From the NCBI GenBank assembly GCA_030267565.1, contig BRXU01000001.1:5518001-5582000 (forward strand): a DNA stretch of 64,000 nt, written 5' to 3'. Below are positions 23,501 through 35,798 of this stretch, one piece after another. The DNA comes from Pleodorina starrii. Taxonomy: Eukaryota > Chlorophyta > Chlorophyceae > Chlamydomonadales > Volvocaceae. The position numbers and the translations under genes were made by a program. The notes beneath the pieces were generated by a model. That model did not search any database, was not told where the DNA came from, and saw only the letters and a program-made list of their open reading frames with translations. Every line of letters begins with the position of its first letter. Position 1 is the first letter of the stretch.

Positions 23501-26500
23501 GTGCGGACAACAACACGAGTGCGGCGCCAGGGCTCAGAAAGGACCGCTGGAGGCCAATCGGCAACAGTCCGTGGGTGGGCCTCCACATGCCTGCCCCACT
23601 GCCCCAGCCGCCCTCGCCCCCCTGCCGCTCCGCCCCCACCTGCATCCTGCTGAGCACCTTCTCCTCCTTCTGCAGCAGAGCCGGGTCCACCTTGCCGCTG
23701 TCCACCTGAGGGGGCGGTCCATGGGGGGATGGGGGGGAACGAGGAGATGGGCGGAGCGGGGAGGTGGGGCACGAGGTACGCAAGAGGACCCGTCACCACT
23801 CAAACACGGACGCGGGGCAATGTGCTTCTGAGTACACCTGGTGCAAGGGCGCCCGGCCGGAGCTTCCCAAGCGGCCACCGGTCGCCTCCCCGCCTCACGC
23901 CCCCCCCTCCCCCGCAGTGCACCCCGCCCACCTGCTCCTTGAGGCGCTTGACGGTGGTGGTCTGCAGCTCCGTGGCCGAGGTCTGCCGCATGATGCGGGC
24001 CTGAGAACAAGGAGGGCACAACACGCCGGGTAGTGCCGATTGGGAATGAGAGCGAGCGAGGCCCCCCACACAGGGCTTCCCGGGGCGCAGGGAACCGACT
24101 GACAGGCAATGCCAGCCGCCTGCATCCACGTGCACACCCGATCAGACCAGACCGGAGGGCCGCTCACCTCCAGGTCAAACAATCGACCCGTCATGTCGCG
24201 CCACACGCCCAGCGCCGAGCCGAGCGGGTCGCTCGCCGAACCACCCTTTGCCTCGCCCGCTCCCGAGCTCGCCTCGCCCGCCGCCTTGCCCCTGCGCGCC
24301 GCCGCGGCTGCCTCTGCCGCCGCCGCGCTCCCCCGCGAGGAGGCGCCCCCGGCGGCTGCAGCGGCCGCTGTGGAGCTTCCCGAGGTGCTGGCGATCGCCG
24401 CTGAAGACTGCGCGGCCGCCTCCGCCGCACCTTTGATGTACCTGCCGGGAAGGGAAGGGAGGGGAGGGGAGGTCAGGAGGCGGAGTGCAACCAGCTCTTG
24501 AGGAACCAACAAGACACCGTTGCCGAAAAGGATGAACATCCAGACAACATCCACGAGCGCGTTTTTTAAGGATGGCACTGGGAAGGCAGAAGGGGAGGCT
24601 TCTGGACATGCGCGGAGCCAGAGCGCCGACCCGTGGGCCCTATGGGTCCTCTCGCCGCCCCAGACGCCCCCGGGCCCCACCTGTGCTTCAGCGCCTCGAA
24701 TGCGCTGATGCGTTGGAAGGGTGTGTCGTTGACAAAGCTCACCCCGCCGTTGTCGTCCACTTGGATGTGGCGGGGGGCCAGCAGCGACTGAAGGAGCTCC
24801 CAGCCTGAGGGTATGACGGCGAGGGGGGGGGGGGCGGGGGTGCAAAAGGGGGGAGGGCGCAACATGGGAAGGGAAGGGCGAGCTAGATGCGACCCGGCGG
24901 CTGTGCGGCGGGACATGGTGGAGACAGACGGGGCGGGCGGAGCCCTGTGCACCCGTGTGGAGCCTCGCCGGCACACAGACAGACACACACACCCACGCAC
25001 CCGCCCCGTCGTCCGCGTCCAGCAGCACGCAGTCCCGAACCGGCAGGTGGATGCCCTTCCGCCAGGCAGCCAGGTCGTACTTGTACTTGGGGCCGTAGGC
25101 AGCGTTGAAGTTGCGCAGAGCCCGGTCCGTGCGCATGGCGGGGACAGCCAGCTGCAGCATCACGATGCCTGGGCAGTGGAGGTGAATGGCCGAAAGCGGT
25201 CGGTGTGTGTGTGTGTGCAGGGGCGACGAGGGAGCGAGCGGCACCACACAGCAGGTCGAGGTCGTACTACTTGTCATGCCCTTCCTTTAACAGGGTAGGG
25301 TTTGTCAGCCCTACTTGACAAACCCTTGCATGTTTCCACCAGTTCCATCACCGCACTTCACTCTCGAGCTCCTCACCTGCTGACCATGTGTCGAATCTGT
25401 CTGGCTTATGTTTGGCCCACAGCATTGGGCTGATGGCCAGTTTGAAGAGCCCCGCTTGCTTGGCGATGTGCGGCGAGTCGGTGGGCATGACGAACTGCTC
25501 GGGGGGACAGAAGTTGAGGTCCAGGATGGACTCCTCGGGCACGTAGTTGGTGCCGCTGCGCAGGTCGGCACACGCCCCCAGATCAATCAGCTGAGGAAGG
25601 GAGGGAGGGAGGTGAGGTGAGGGGGGTCGGGAGGGAGGTGAGGGGGGTCGGGAGGGAGGGAGGCAGGATGGTGGGTGAGGGGAGGAAAGGAGGAACGGGC
25701 TAGGGGCAAGCGAGGATGGAAGGCGATGGAGGGCGGGTCAGGGCCTGGTCGCGGAAGGACTCGATGCGCTTCCCCCGGCCCCGGCCCCGGCGAGGGGGGC
25801 TGCGCCCGCCACTCAGCGGGCAGCCAGATACAGCGTGCACCCTGATGAAGGACTGCGAATAGTACGGAATGCCAGGCTGCGATCCCAACGCGCGACAAGC
25901 AGTGCCCGGTTATTAGCCCCTTCCTGCCATACATGGTGGTGCCCCAGCCGCCATTCATGGCTCCATCTGACCCCGCCCCCCCCCCTCAAGCCACCACGGC
26001 CCCAGTCCCCAGTCCCCACCCCACCTTGAAGCGGCGCACGTCCTCCGCGAGAATCATGTTGAGCGGCTTCACGTCCCGGTGCACCAGCCCAGCCGCATGG
26101 AAGGCCTGAAGGGGGGCGGGGGAGGGGAGGGGAGGGACACCAGGGAGGAGGAGCACCAGGGCGGACAGCGGGTGGGGACAGCAGGTGGGGACAAGAGTCA
26201 TGTGAAGCGAGCGCTTCAGGTTGTCCCGCCCTGCCGCGTTGCGGATGTCCAGGAAACCGCAAGCCACGGACTGAGCCGAGGACGGAAGGCGGCTATGTCT
26301 TCCGAGCTCTGGCGGCCCAGGGGCGAGTGACTGCCTGCTGCTGCCCACACGCCCACCTCAGCTGCGCACTGACCGCCCCGCATCCCGCCCTCCCTTCCGA
26401 CCCGCATCCCGCCTTCCCTTCCTTCCGCGGGTTTTCCTTTCCTTTCCGGGCCTCACCGCGAGTCCTTCGAAGATGTGCCGCATCACAGTCGGCACCACCA

Positions 26501-28392
26501 GCCCCTCAGGCACCTGGGGGACAGACAAGACGCGAGGGCGGCGGGGCGAGCTTGGGCTGGTGTAGACAGACAGACAGCTGTACTTGACCCCTGGCGACTG
26601 CTTTGCGACAGCCCACCACCCACTGCCCGGAAAGGGTTGCCGATGATGGCGAGTGGGGGCACTGGGCGGCTGTTACAACCCCCCTTTTCGTCAAACGTGT
26701 ACCAGCTCCCAACATGCTGACAAGCCATGCGCCGCTCACCCGCCCCGCCTGCGCGCTGGGGTCTCCCAAGCAAACCCATGTTCCCGGGGCTCGGGGGCTG
26801 CGACTGCCCCGCGCTGCGACTGAGCACACGCGGCCCGCCTGTGCCAAACTTGCATTTAAGCACGGAATGCAAGCATGGCGCGCCTGTGGGCCCCCCCGCT
26901 GGCTTTCCCGCCTGTGGGCTCCAACCCCGCTGGCCCCACCTCCAGATCAGCTGCTAGCGCACGAATGGTGTCCCGCCGGCGGAGGTAATACGACAACGTC
27001 TTGCTGCCCTCGTACTTCCAAACCTGCGGGCAGTGGAGCAACAGGGGCAGTGGTGCAGTCGCTGTCTGGAGGCGAGACAGCACACATCGGAGCATCCATG
27101 TCGTATGCGCACGTACGACATGACACCACACCTGCCGCTGCCTGGCTGGGCGGCTCTGGTTAGAATCGCCCCCGGAGGCCCTCTCCCGCAGCCGGGGGAG
27201 CACCCATGTGCAGTACCGATACAGCTGTTCAGCCAGCAGAACAGAGCAGCCCCTCCCTCCCCCTCTGTTCACACGGCCCACCTGGCAGCCCCCCTTCTCC
27301 CCTTCCAGAGGTGGGCTGCAGCACCACCCCGGGTGGCACAACCCACATTGCAACCCCTTCACCCCATCCCCCGCACTCCGATCCTAAAGGCCGGGCAACG
27401 CCCCCGCCGCTTCTGCAGCCCCCCCCCCCGCTGCTCCCCCCCCCACAGGCTGCTCAGCTCACCAGCCACAGCCCCGACGTGAGCCGCGAGTTCGCCTCGC
27501 TGTCCGCCACCTCGCAGTAGCCCAGAAAGTCGGCACAATGGCCGCGAGCCACCCGGCTGGCGTACACGTTGAGCAGGTGCTCCATCTGACTCATCTCCTC
27601 AGCGCCCTGAGGGGGGGTGCAGGTGGAGGTGAAGGGGGGAGAGAGGCGTCGGGCGCACGTCCCCGAGCTCACGAGCCGATGGCCGCGGAGGTGGAGGGCC
27701 TTCAAGCGAGAGGTAGGGGCCGCGTCGTGCATCGCGCAGTACGGCGCCTAATTAACTCCCAGCCACCTGATGGCGCATCACGTACGGGATCAACGCGGGT
27801 CAGCATGAGCGAGGCAGAGCGCAGACCACACGGCGTGGGCGCCATCAACAGCGGGTCAGCAGACCCGTGTTTCCCCGGCCACGGTCCACCGCAACGGTCT
27901 CTCGCGCAGCGACGTTCCCGCAAGTCCTGGAAGGGTGCCACGCAGATGGCCCTTTGCCCTCGGGCTAGCAGTTGGGATTTGGGGTAAAAGTTGAGACGCC
28001 GAGTCAACGCCACCGCCCCACTTCCCCAGCCTGACCTGGACCCGCGTCTTCACGCGCTTCAGCACAACGCGTTGGTTTCCGACTGGAGTGCTTAAGAATC
28101 CCTACGTGAGGCACCACGAAGGGAACGCGACGCACAGCTGAACAAACACCCTGACGGAGCTGTCTCAACAGCCGTTAAGCGTTACCTCAAACACTTGACC
28201 AAACGATCCTTCGCCCATAATGCGTTGAACCGTAATTGATTTGGGCAAGATCGGACGACCTCTTGAAAGGTCGCCAACGACACGAACAGCACATCTCCGC
28301 GTCGTCGCCTGGGGAAGTCTGGGTGCCACTGGCAGAACACGGCTGATCAGTGTGGGGCGTCCTGCCAACCTATGGCATTCCGGCGGCCGCAT
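17527..28392 (-). CDS. STN7/STN8-like plastid protein kinase fused to coiled coils and FF-like domains
   Basis: 23 exons, at least 1509 residues, all junctions GT-AG and in phase: 28392-28186, 28101-28036, 27606-27463, 27023-26940, 26513-26457, 26105-26025, 25590-25377, 25168-25001, 24804-24681, 24441-24168, 24000-23932, 23705-23640, 23320-23160, 22904-22649, 22429-22336, 22037-21148, 20805-20755, 20481-20254, 19787-19692, 19520-19406, 19100-18998, 18737-18032, 17799-17527. The basic, hydroxylated N-terminus looks like a transit peptide; no membrane span precedes the kinase, unlike STN7/STN8. Kinase residues: GEGSFG 60-65, K84, HRDVKPLN 195-202, DLG at 216. Kinase-core phrases such as the CPPEQ and YDLAAWR stretches fit the STN family. 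After residue ~385 come Ala/Gln/Ser-rich coiled coils and three FF-like domains (~1028-1200). The C-terminus is unresolved: the last exon either splices at 17526 or reads on to a stop at 17137. An in-frame TAG just upstream supports the start. Confidence 0.85.
20003..20117. repeat. Inverted repeat, 31-bp arms, in a kinase intron
   Basis: Left arm 20003-20033 and right arm 20087-20117 are reverse complements with a single mismatch, separated by 53 bases. It lies in the intron between kinase exons 18 and 19 (19788-20253). Transcribed, it would fold into a long hairpin. It could be a small MITE or a miRNA-like foldback; there is no coding content. Confidence 0.9.
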
Positions 28393-28696
28393 TTGCTGAC
28401 GACTTTGGTGAGTGCACTAGTTCATAGCAATCTCAAGTTTAAGGGTAAGAAGCCACAAGACGTGGTGCGGCAGCAACTGCGTATGTTTTCTTATTTAAAG
28501 TAGTGATAGTTGTATTGCTGACAGATGCTGCTCGACCCCGCAGCCCGTATACAACGACATTCGCAATCGGCGTGAAAATTGAAATCGCGTCGTGAACTAT
28601 TTCTCACTCCTGCAACCCACAATCACATTGGGTATAATTGAACGAATGGAGCGTTGTTTTCTTGCTCCGGCCGCGTTTCACCGGCGGGTCGAGCCA

Positions 28697-28704
28697 TATA
28701 AAAG
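28697..28704 (+). promoter_or_regulatory. TATA box candidate (TATAAAAG)
   Basis: A consensus TATA box lies 165 bases upstream of the ATG of the small + strand gene at 28870. It also sits about 300 bases upstream of, and divergent from, the kinase start at 28392. Confidence 0.5.
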
Positions 28705-28869
28705 GCTTGTTGGAGTTCTCCTCAGGCCCACTTGTGTTAGCATCGCGGTCAGCAACCATTACCTTACCCTGGCTGAACCCTCAGGGTGAGGTTGATTGCA
28801 CGTCAATTGGTCGCACGCGGTCGGGGCCGTTTGGGTTCGGGGTAGGTTCATCGCTATCAACCTGGGCCC

Positions 28870-29984
28870 ATGGCCCGCACGCGTTGCAGGGCTTTTCTGT
28901 TGCGCGACGGCCGTGTTCCCGAACGCACCCTGCTAAGACTTCTGAAACCGTATTGTTCGGAGATGACGGGCTTCGTCCTTGGTGAGTGGCAGAGGGCCGG
29001 CCTTGGTCCTTACATGGGTGTCCAGAAGCTGGCGCCGATAACTTGCGATGCAGCTGCGAAAAGACAATGTCTCTTCAGCACATGAAGGCGCTGGTCTCGC
29101 GGTTTGTGCACATGTACAGCGACGGCCCACGGGTCATGACCAGGGCGCGACGCACGGCCACGTAGATCTACAGCCGCACGAACCTGTCATGAGACTGGAT
29201 AGATAAACCTTCAAACGCCTCTACCTCAAAACCAGGCCAAGCTTGCTACTACGATGCTTTATCTTTCTCAACCTGCCGTACGCCGTCCGGGCTCGTGAGT
29301 CGTGACCCTGGCTGGTAATCAACGGTTTCGCTCCTTCGGACTGCACGGACCGTGGGAGCCGTGCATGCTGCAGTTTGATTTTACGCACCCGGGCCGTTCC
29401 TTGTGCCAAGTTGTGGGTACCGAGCAGAGTCTTCGTCCCGCGCCGATGCAACATTGGCTTATCGCAGGGAGCGAGGCGTATGCGAAGTACACGGACCTGA
29501 TCGCGGCGCCTCCCGCTGCGGCCACGTTGCGCCAGGTAGCGTATGTCTGTCCGCGCGTGGCCGTCTGTCCATCCGTGGGCCCGTTCTTCTGTGCGGTTGG
29601 TTGGTTGTTGGACCCGCTGTATCATGTACGCAGGTGCATGCCGTACTGCAATCCGCCGCTCCCGGCTTGCCGTACGTGTGGTGGGACCGCTGGACTCCGG
29701 ACACACCTGCGTCCTGTCGTGTCAGCCCGCCGGCGCCGGCGCAGCTTCCAAGCAGCCCCGACGGCCGGTCACAGACAGCGTCGGACGGCGCCGGTGCGGG
29801 GGATGCGGCTGCGCCCGACATCGCAGCCGGCAGACCAGGAGGCGAGGCAACGCAGGCTTCCAGGCCGGATGCTCCTTTGCGGCGCCCCGGATCCGGCAGT
29901 TCCGGCGGCGCGCCCTGCAGCATGGGGACCCTGTTTCTGCAGCACTACCTGGACGAGTTGGGGGCGCTGAACACGTTCGGGTGA
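28870..29984 (+). CDS. Unrecognised protein, three exons, 232 residues
   Basis: Proposed exons 28870-28981, 29300-29535 and 29634-29984; the phases fit and the total is an exact number of codons. The start MARTRCRAFLLRDGRV follows a TATA box at 28697. Exon 1 ends in a consensus GTGAGT donor. The acceptor of exon 2 (CTCGTGAG) is weak, so that border is the least certain. Exon 3 follows a good CAG acceptor and contains an aromatic stretch (LPYVWWDRWTPD), then a Ser/Pro/Gly-rich low-complexity segment and a C-terminal helix ending LDELGALNTFG. No signal peptide, membrane span or known motif is apparent. I do not recognise a family. Confidence 0.4.
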
Positions 29985-31349
29985 CGTCCGGGGGTCGGAG
30001 GAGGGCCTTATCCTCAGCGCAGCTCGGCTCCATGACAAGTTGCCACCGGCAGCGGGACGGCTCTGCCCGGCAAGCGCGGCTTCAAATGGCCGTTAACGTA
30101 GCTGGGAATTGTGTTGTTTTGTTACTTGGCTCCCTTCGACTGCAGGGAAAGGGCATTGCGCGTATTGAACTTGTGTGGCTGCTGGCTGGCATCTGACTCG
30201 ATTCCCACGCAAACAGCTCGAGGTTGTCAGAAAGCTGAATGGGGCCTTTGGGCGTCGTGTGAGCCAACATCATACTTACATCATGCGGTGCCGGGAACAT
30301 GTCCCTGCGATACCGTCCTGTACCGTGTCTGAGGGCCGGCTACGGGGTTCCTCGGATTATCCTTGTGGTTACAGTTTACCACCATTGATTCCACGATTTG
30401 TCCACTGGATTGGAATGGTATTCGGAGTGTCAATCCTGCCACACGTGAACTTGGCGCATGCGCGCACGGTGTTCTAATGTGGACGCGCTCGCTAGGTCAG
30501 CTGAACAGGGGCGGGGCCCAGCCTGTGCTGTTCAGCAACCACGTCCTCGTTTATCCGCTGTATGATCAGGTTCAAATTCTCGGGATGTTCAGCCCTGGCG
30601 GGCGACATTGCGGCGCCTGTACCAGCTACCAGGTGCAGCAGCTAAACTGAACATTCCCGCCCCGAAGGGCTCCCCTTCAGAGCGCGAAGATGAGTTACGT
30701 CAGCACCCATAACCCATAACTACCAACTCGCACTGCACAATTAAGGGTCCAACGAAATATATGAAGGGTTTCGGTGCGCGATAAGCACCGCACCGCCGAC
30801 CAGGTCGCCCTGCGTTGGATCAGGCTCGGATGGCGGAGGATGCGCGGCGCTAGCTTGACGGAGTGCCTTAGCGGCGCCCGTGCCGCGATGCCGACAGATA
30901 GCTTCCTATCAAAGGGGGCAGAACGGCACGGGGAGGCAAACAGTTGTTTGCACAGCGTCGTGTCGGCTGCGTGGCAGTGGGTTTGGGACCCAGGAAGTTG
31001 CCAGGGTGCCGGTCCAAGCACCCCTTCTGATGCGACCACAATTGCGTGTGACCAGCACATGGACCAGGTGGTGACGCGCGTGAGGAGCAGGTTGCGGCCT
31101 CGCGCAGTGCACCATACCTGCTTGCCGGGCAAGGCTCGCCAACTGAGCCTGTGCTGAAGCGTGGGGTGTGGGAGGCAAGCCACCCGGGTGGTCTGCGGCA
31201 TGGCGCGGCTTTCGACGAGTAGGACCTGTAATCAAAGGGTGCACGTGCATAATGCAGGCGTAAGTCGCAGCTGCCCATTCAAGGAACGTCCTTTTACGCA
31301 ACCAATGAATGAACGAATCGAATTGCATCGGGCCAAGAGGTATTGTTGC
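29985..31349. other. Convergent 3' region, no further gene seen
   Basis: Lies between the 3' ends of the small + strand gene and the - strand gene at 31350. A TGTAA on the + strand at 31227-31231 and a TTACA (TGTAA on minus) at 30369-30373 could serve the two transcripts, which would then overlap at their 3' ends. ORFs inside do not show coding character. Confidence 0.4.
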
Positions 31350-34300
31350 TCACACCACCAGTGCGGTGAAACCACCAGTGCTACAGTTTGTAGCGCCCGC
31401 CATGTTTTCGGGTGCCCGCGCGATGAGTTTTGCATTGCAGCCCCCAGGTGCTCCACAACCACCACCGTCCACACACACCGTCCGAGCCGAGGCAGAGCCG
31501 CTCAGCGGGCGGTGTGGCATCATGTCCCGTGCGGCCGCCAGCTGGGTCCTGATCAGGCTCCGGAGGGCGCTCCGTGTCCTCTTGAGCATCCTGCATGCCG
31601 GGGGCCCGCCGGAGGGGAATCCCAGGGCGGTGAAAACCAGCTGCCGCCTCCCGGTCGCAATCGGCGTCGTACAATGACCGTGGATCAGCCTTCCGGCTCC
31701 TAACCCCGCAGCCGGAACCCCCCTCACCCGCGGGCCTCACCTGCTCGCCCGAGGGCCCCCCTGGAGCGGCCGCATGCACCCAGGACGAGGATGACTGGTA
31801 GTGCGGTTGGGCGGCGGGGGACCAGGGGGGCCACACGGCACTCGTGCAGCCGCCGGTGTCGCCTCGCAGCCGCTTCAGCTCCTCCCCCGGGAGCGCGTTT
31901 GGGGCGACCTTTGGGACACAAAGGGGAGTTTCCGGAAGTTAAGTGTCCGCTGAAATGGCGAAAGGCAGTGCGGTCCTATAACCGCCAGCACCGCGGAGAC
32001 ATGCGCACCTGCTCGCGAGTCCCGGGGCCCAAGCGGCACAGCATGCAGCACTCCCTACCAGTCGAAAGAAGTCCCGCCCACCCGCCCAGTGCTTCCGTCT
32101 TCCCATCCTTGTGGGGCCTGGGTGTACGCGCGGGGCCTCATTCCTTGCCTCACGGGCCTCCCTCCACACACCGGTGCCCACCTGGTCCTGGAACTGGTAA
32201 TGCACGTCCTCGCTGCCGTCGGGTCGGCGCCGTGTGGTGCGGGTGATGACGCTCACCATGTCGAGCAGCCGCCCGTCCACCATCACCTTGCCTTGCTTGG
32301 GCAAACAGGGGTGCAACATCAGGGCCAGTGTAGGAGGGCCAGAAGGGGCTAACGAGCAGACTAGCATGCTTTACAGGGGTCAGCGTTCAACTCGCTTTCC
32401 ACAATTATGCCGATTGCCTTGGGGACGTGTGGTGTCACGGCTTTAAATAATCAGGGCAGCAGTAACGAGGATGCGACCAATCTCAGAGGTGCTTGTGTGG
32501 CTGCGGAGTTGTCATGATGCGATACCTGCACAGCAAGGTTCAATTAGATTCCTTGTCACGCCCTTGCACACCAGGACTTTCCACCATTGGCGAAACTCAC
32601 TCTGGAATGAAAGGCTGGCGGCGGACACATCTTTCTCTTCCGCGGCGCATTCCGCCGCCGCTTGGCCTTGACTCCCGTCGCACTCCTCCTTCCCGCCCTC
32701 TGCTGCTGCTGCCGCCGGCGCCGCATCGGGCCCGGGCACCCATACCGCCTGCTCCACGCGCACCCCCAGAGCGGCCAGGAGGCTTCCCATTAGATCGTGG
32801 ACGGCAAAGAGTGTCGCGAGATTGGCGCCGGCTGGTTGCCCGGAGTGCACCCCAGCGGCACCGTCGGCCGGGCCCATGCAGCCCGCTGCGGCCCCACCGA
32901 CCCGAGGAGCACCGCATTTCCATCGGTTGGGCACCAGCGCCAGTAACCGCTCCCGGAGGGCCGCCAAGCGCTTGAGGGCGCCCAGGGCCGGCTGCCGGAG
33001 CGCCTCCACGCCCTCCCGACCGGCGCACAGGCTCGCCACCGCCGCCAACGCCACGCTCAGGCCGACCAAATCAACGGCGCCCCCTCTGGTCGCGCCCTCC
33101 GGCTGTCCGCCCCTGACCGACCGGAGGTGCTGCCCTGCCTCCGCCTCCGCCGGCTGCAACGGCGAGGAGGGCAGGAGGCGACTCATGTAGTCCAATAGAG
33201 ACGGGAGCACGCCCCGCCGCCTGCACGTGTCATAGCACGTTGTGACAACGGCGGGTGACACCACCCAGGAAGTTGGAGTCGGAGCTTGTTTGCGAAACCT
33301 CATAGGATTGGTCGTGGAGGAATCATGGGGAAGGATATTAACGACGCGGTGCTTTCGTAATCAATTGTGACCTGCCCCGGATCAGCAGGGGCCCCTTACA
33401 GAGCTTTTCGTGTAGTACGTCACAAGCATCGCAACCCTCGGGGGAGGGCAGGCCCGCAGTGGATTTTCCCATCACCTGAGCTGGGCGCGGAAGGAGGCGC
33501 TGGGCGGCGCCGCCAGGTTGTGGACCAGCACCGCCGCGTAGGGGGACGTGGCGCCGCAGCGCAGCAGCCAGGGCAACGCTTCCAGCGCCGGGCTGTGCAG
33601 CAGCTCCTGGTGGCACCTGCCGAGGCGGAAGAGAGGCGTTGGGGAGGGGGCCACAGCGGCAGAGCAGCGGTAAGCGTCAAGATGAAGCGCTCGGGGGAAA
33701 ACCCGGCACAAGGAGGGGCGTGGGCAGCAGCAGTCTGCGTGCAGGGCTGTGCGATGGTGCTCGGTGTGTGAATACGAAGATGCGGCATACACTAGGCAAG
33801 GCAGCAGAACCAGCGCACTACGCGGGCAGACAGCAGCCGCTTGTCGAAACGGCTCCCCCGGAAAGATCCGCACCGGATGTCAGCAGCGGCTGCTGCCAGC
33901 GCAGCAACGCAGGCCCCGCGGATGGACTCCACTTCGGCTGTCGCCGCCTCTGAGTAAGCGCCCCGACCGCACAGCCGCGCCGCCGCTGCCCTGCAGCTCT
34001 CAGCCTCCCTCGCCAACTATGCCAGGCACGAAGGGATTACATGAATCAAGCCGGGCCCAAAGGGTTGGGATCACATAACGGCAGGGACCACGCGACTTGG
34101 CGCAGCGTCGCAGGGATGCTGTTGTGGCTATCTGAGTTTCCGGAAGCTACGCCCTTTGGCAGGACGGAACAAAGGCAGGCAGTGCCCTGCCCCGCCCAGC
34201 CGCATCCGGAGTGTCAAGTCCGCCCTGACGATGCGTTACGAGGCCAGTTCCGTCCACTCCCTCCCGACGTCTTAAATCGAGTCGGCAGCAGCAGCTCGGC

Positions 34301-35778
34301 CCAGCACCCACCTGCGCCTCCGCCTGCTGAGCAGCCAGCAATGACGAGCAGCAGCTGCGCTCGGAGAGGTACGTCGCAGTGGAAGCGGCAAGCCTGCTGC
34401 TGCGGCTGCCATCCGTGCTGCTGCGGCCGCTACCCGAGCCACGGCCCTGCGAGCTGTCCCAATCCCGGCAGTTGGACAGAGAGCCCAGTGTGCAGTCACT
34501 GAGCCCGCTGCCGCCCGCGCTGTCACCGCCCTCGCTGCCGCTCTTCTCGCTGCAGCCCTGGGCGCCGTCACCGCAGCTGCTGCCCGGCCGGCTGGCACGG
34601 GTGGTGGCGGCGGTGGTAGTGGGACACCTGGGGATCTCCGTCATCGCGCTGAAGGGGCGCCCCAGGCGGCGGTTGAGGCGGCGCAGGGCTGCCTCTGCCC
34701 CGTTGTCGTCCGCCACAACAACTGCCGTCAGCAGTGGCAGCAGTGGCAGCACCACGGGCGTGGAGGCCGGGACAGGCGCACCATCCGCTCCTGAGAGGCG
34801 CGCCGGGATTTCCACGCCCTGCAACAGGTCCGGCCCACGCAGGGCACCCATGCAGGGTAAGCGTGCGCTCAAAGTTGCAGGCAGCGCACCAGCGCCCCTG
34901 CGTTTGTATCGTGCCCGCCTAGCTGTTGGGATGCTGACACGTGAACGAACTGCCCCAGACGTTGCAGGTTTTGAATAGGCACAGCGCCCCAAAGGCCATA
35001 CACGCTCCGGAATGGTGTTTGTGTGAAGGATGATCGGTCCGGTCCCTGCTGTTCCACAGCCTACCTGGTTTGGGGGCTGACACCGGGTGTCATTGGTGGG
35101 CTGCACGGGGCGGATGTTATGCGCAGGAGGCACCGGTGAGGGTGAGGGCGTGGGCTCAACCAGAGGGTCCCTGCCGGCCGCCCTTAAGGCGCCGTGGCAG
35201 CCGGGCCGGGCCACGTCATTCTGGCCCACGGCTACGGCATGGCCGGCTTGAAAGGTGGCGAGCGTGATCAAGCAGGACATGGCCAGTGTCAGAGCCCTCG
35301 TGGTGACGGTGTGGGATTGCAGCAGCACGTCCGTAACGGCCGCAGCCGCGACGGAGGCCTCGTTGGCGTGGAGGGCTTTCAACCCGGTGTCGCGATGCAG
35401 CCGCTGCAGGAGGGACATCAGAGACTGCTCCACGGGAAGCATTTCCGCACCGCAGACCCCGGCGGGCGCCTCGGTGCATGCTGACAAGCTGTCGGCTGGT
35501 GTTCCTCTGCCCTCGAGGAGCGGGCCGCTCATTGGCTGTGGGCCCGTCCCAAAAGGTGCCGTGTGGGCTCCGGAGCCGCGTGGCGTTTCGCCTGCTGCCA
35601 CGTCACACAGCAGCAGCCCGGCAAGGCCACGGACAACCTCCTCGTGCGGCCCAGCTCGGACAGCAGTGGTCCGCGGGCCTTCGCTAAGCGTGCGTTCATA
35701 GCTGTGGTGCTGTCGCTGCAAAAAAGCATCCGCGGCGAACGCCAAGGGCCCTCTGGGACGCTCCGTTGCCGCAGACAT
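31350..35778 (-). CDS. Unrecognised alanine-rich protein, eight exons, 897 residues
   Basis: Exons 35778-35065, 34818-34312, 34016-33874, 33616-33476, 33220-32601, 32291-32182, 31908-31741, 31640-31350; all borders GT-AG and the total is an exact number of codons. No known domain is obvious. The first half has a long Ser/Gly-rich acidic segment (SEGGDSAGGSG and following). The middle is helical and Ala/Leu-rich (ALPWLLRCG, AAVLVHNLAAPP, LVGLSVALAAVASLCAG), which could be armadillo/HEAT-like solenoid repeats, but this is only an impression. A short basic, beta-looking part follows (MVDGRLLDMVSVITRTTRRR). The junction between exons 5 and 6 has an alternative donor at about 32540. A TATA-like element lies so close to the chosen ATG that translation may begin at a later Met. 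Confidence 0.6.
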
Positions 35779-35790
35779 GCTAAAATGTCA

Positions 35791-35798
35791 TTTATAAG
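35791..35798 (-). promoter_or_regulatory. TATA-like element upstream of the 31350-35778 gene
   Basis: Minus-strand CTTATAAA, 13 bases before the predicted ATG at 35778. If it is a working TATA box, transcription would start at or after that ATG, so either the start codon is further downstream or the element is not used. Confidence 0.3.

Noticed and set aside
34147..35778. Single 543-residue ORF on the minus strand
   Set aside because: It reads through two introns (35064-34819 and beyond 34311) that happen to lack stops; donor and acceptor sites and phases favour the spliced model.
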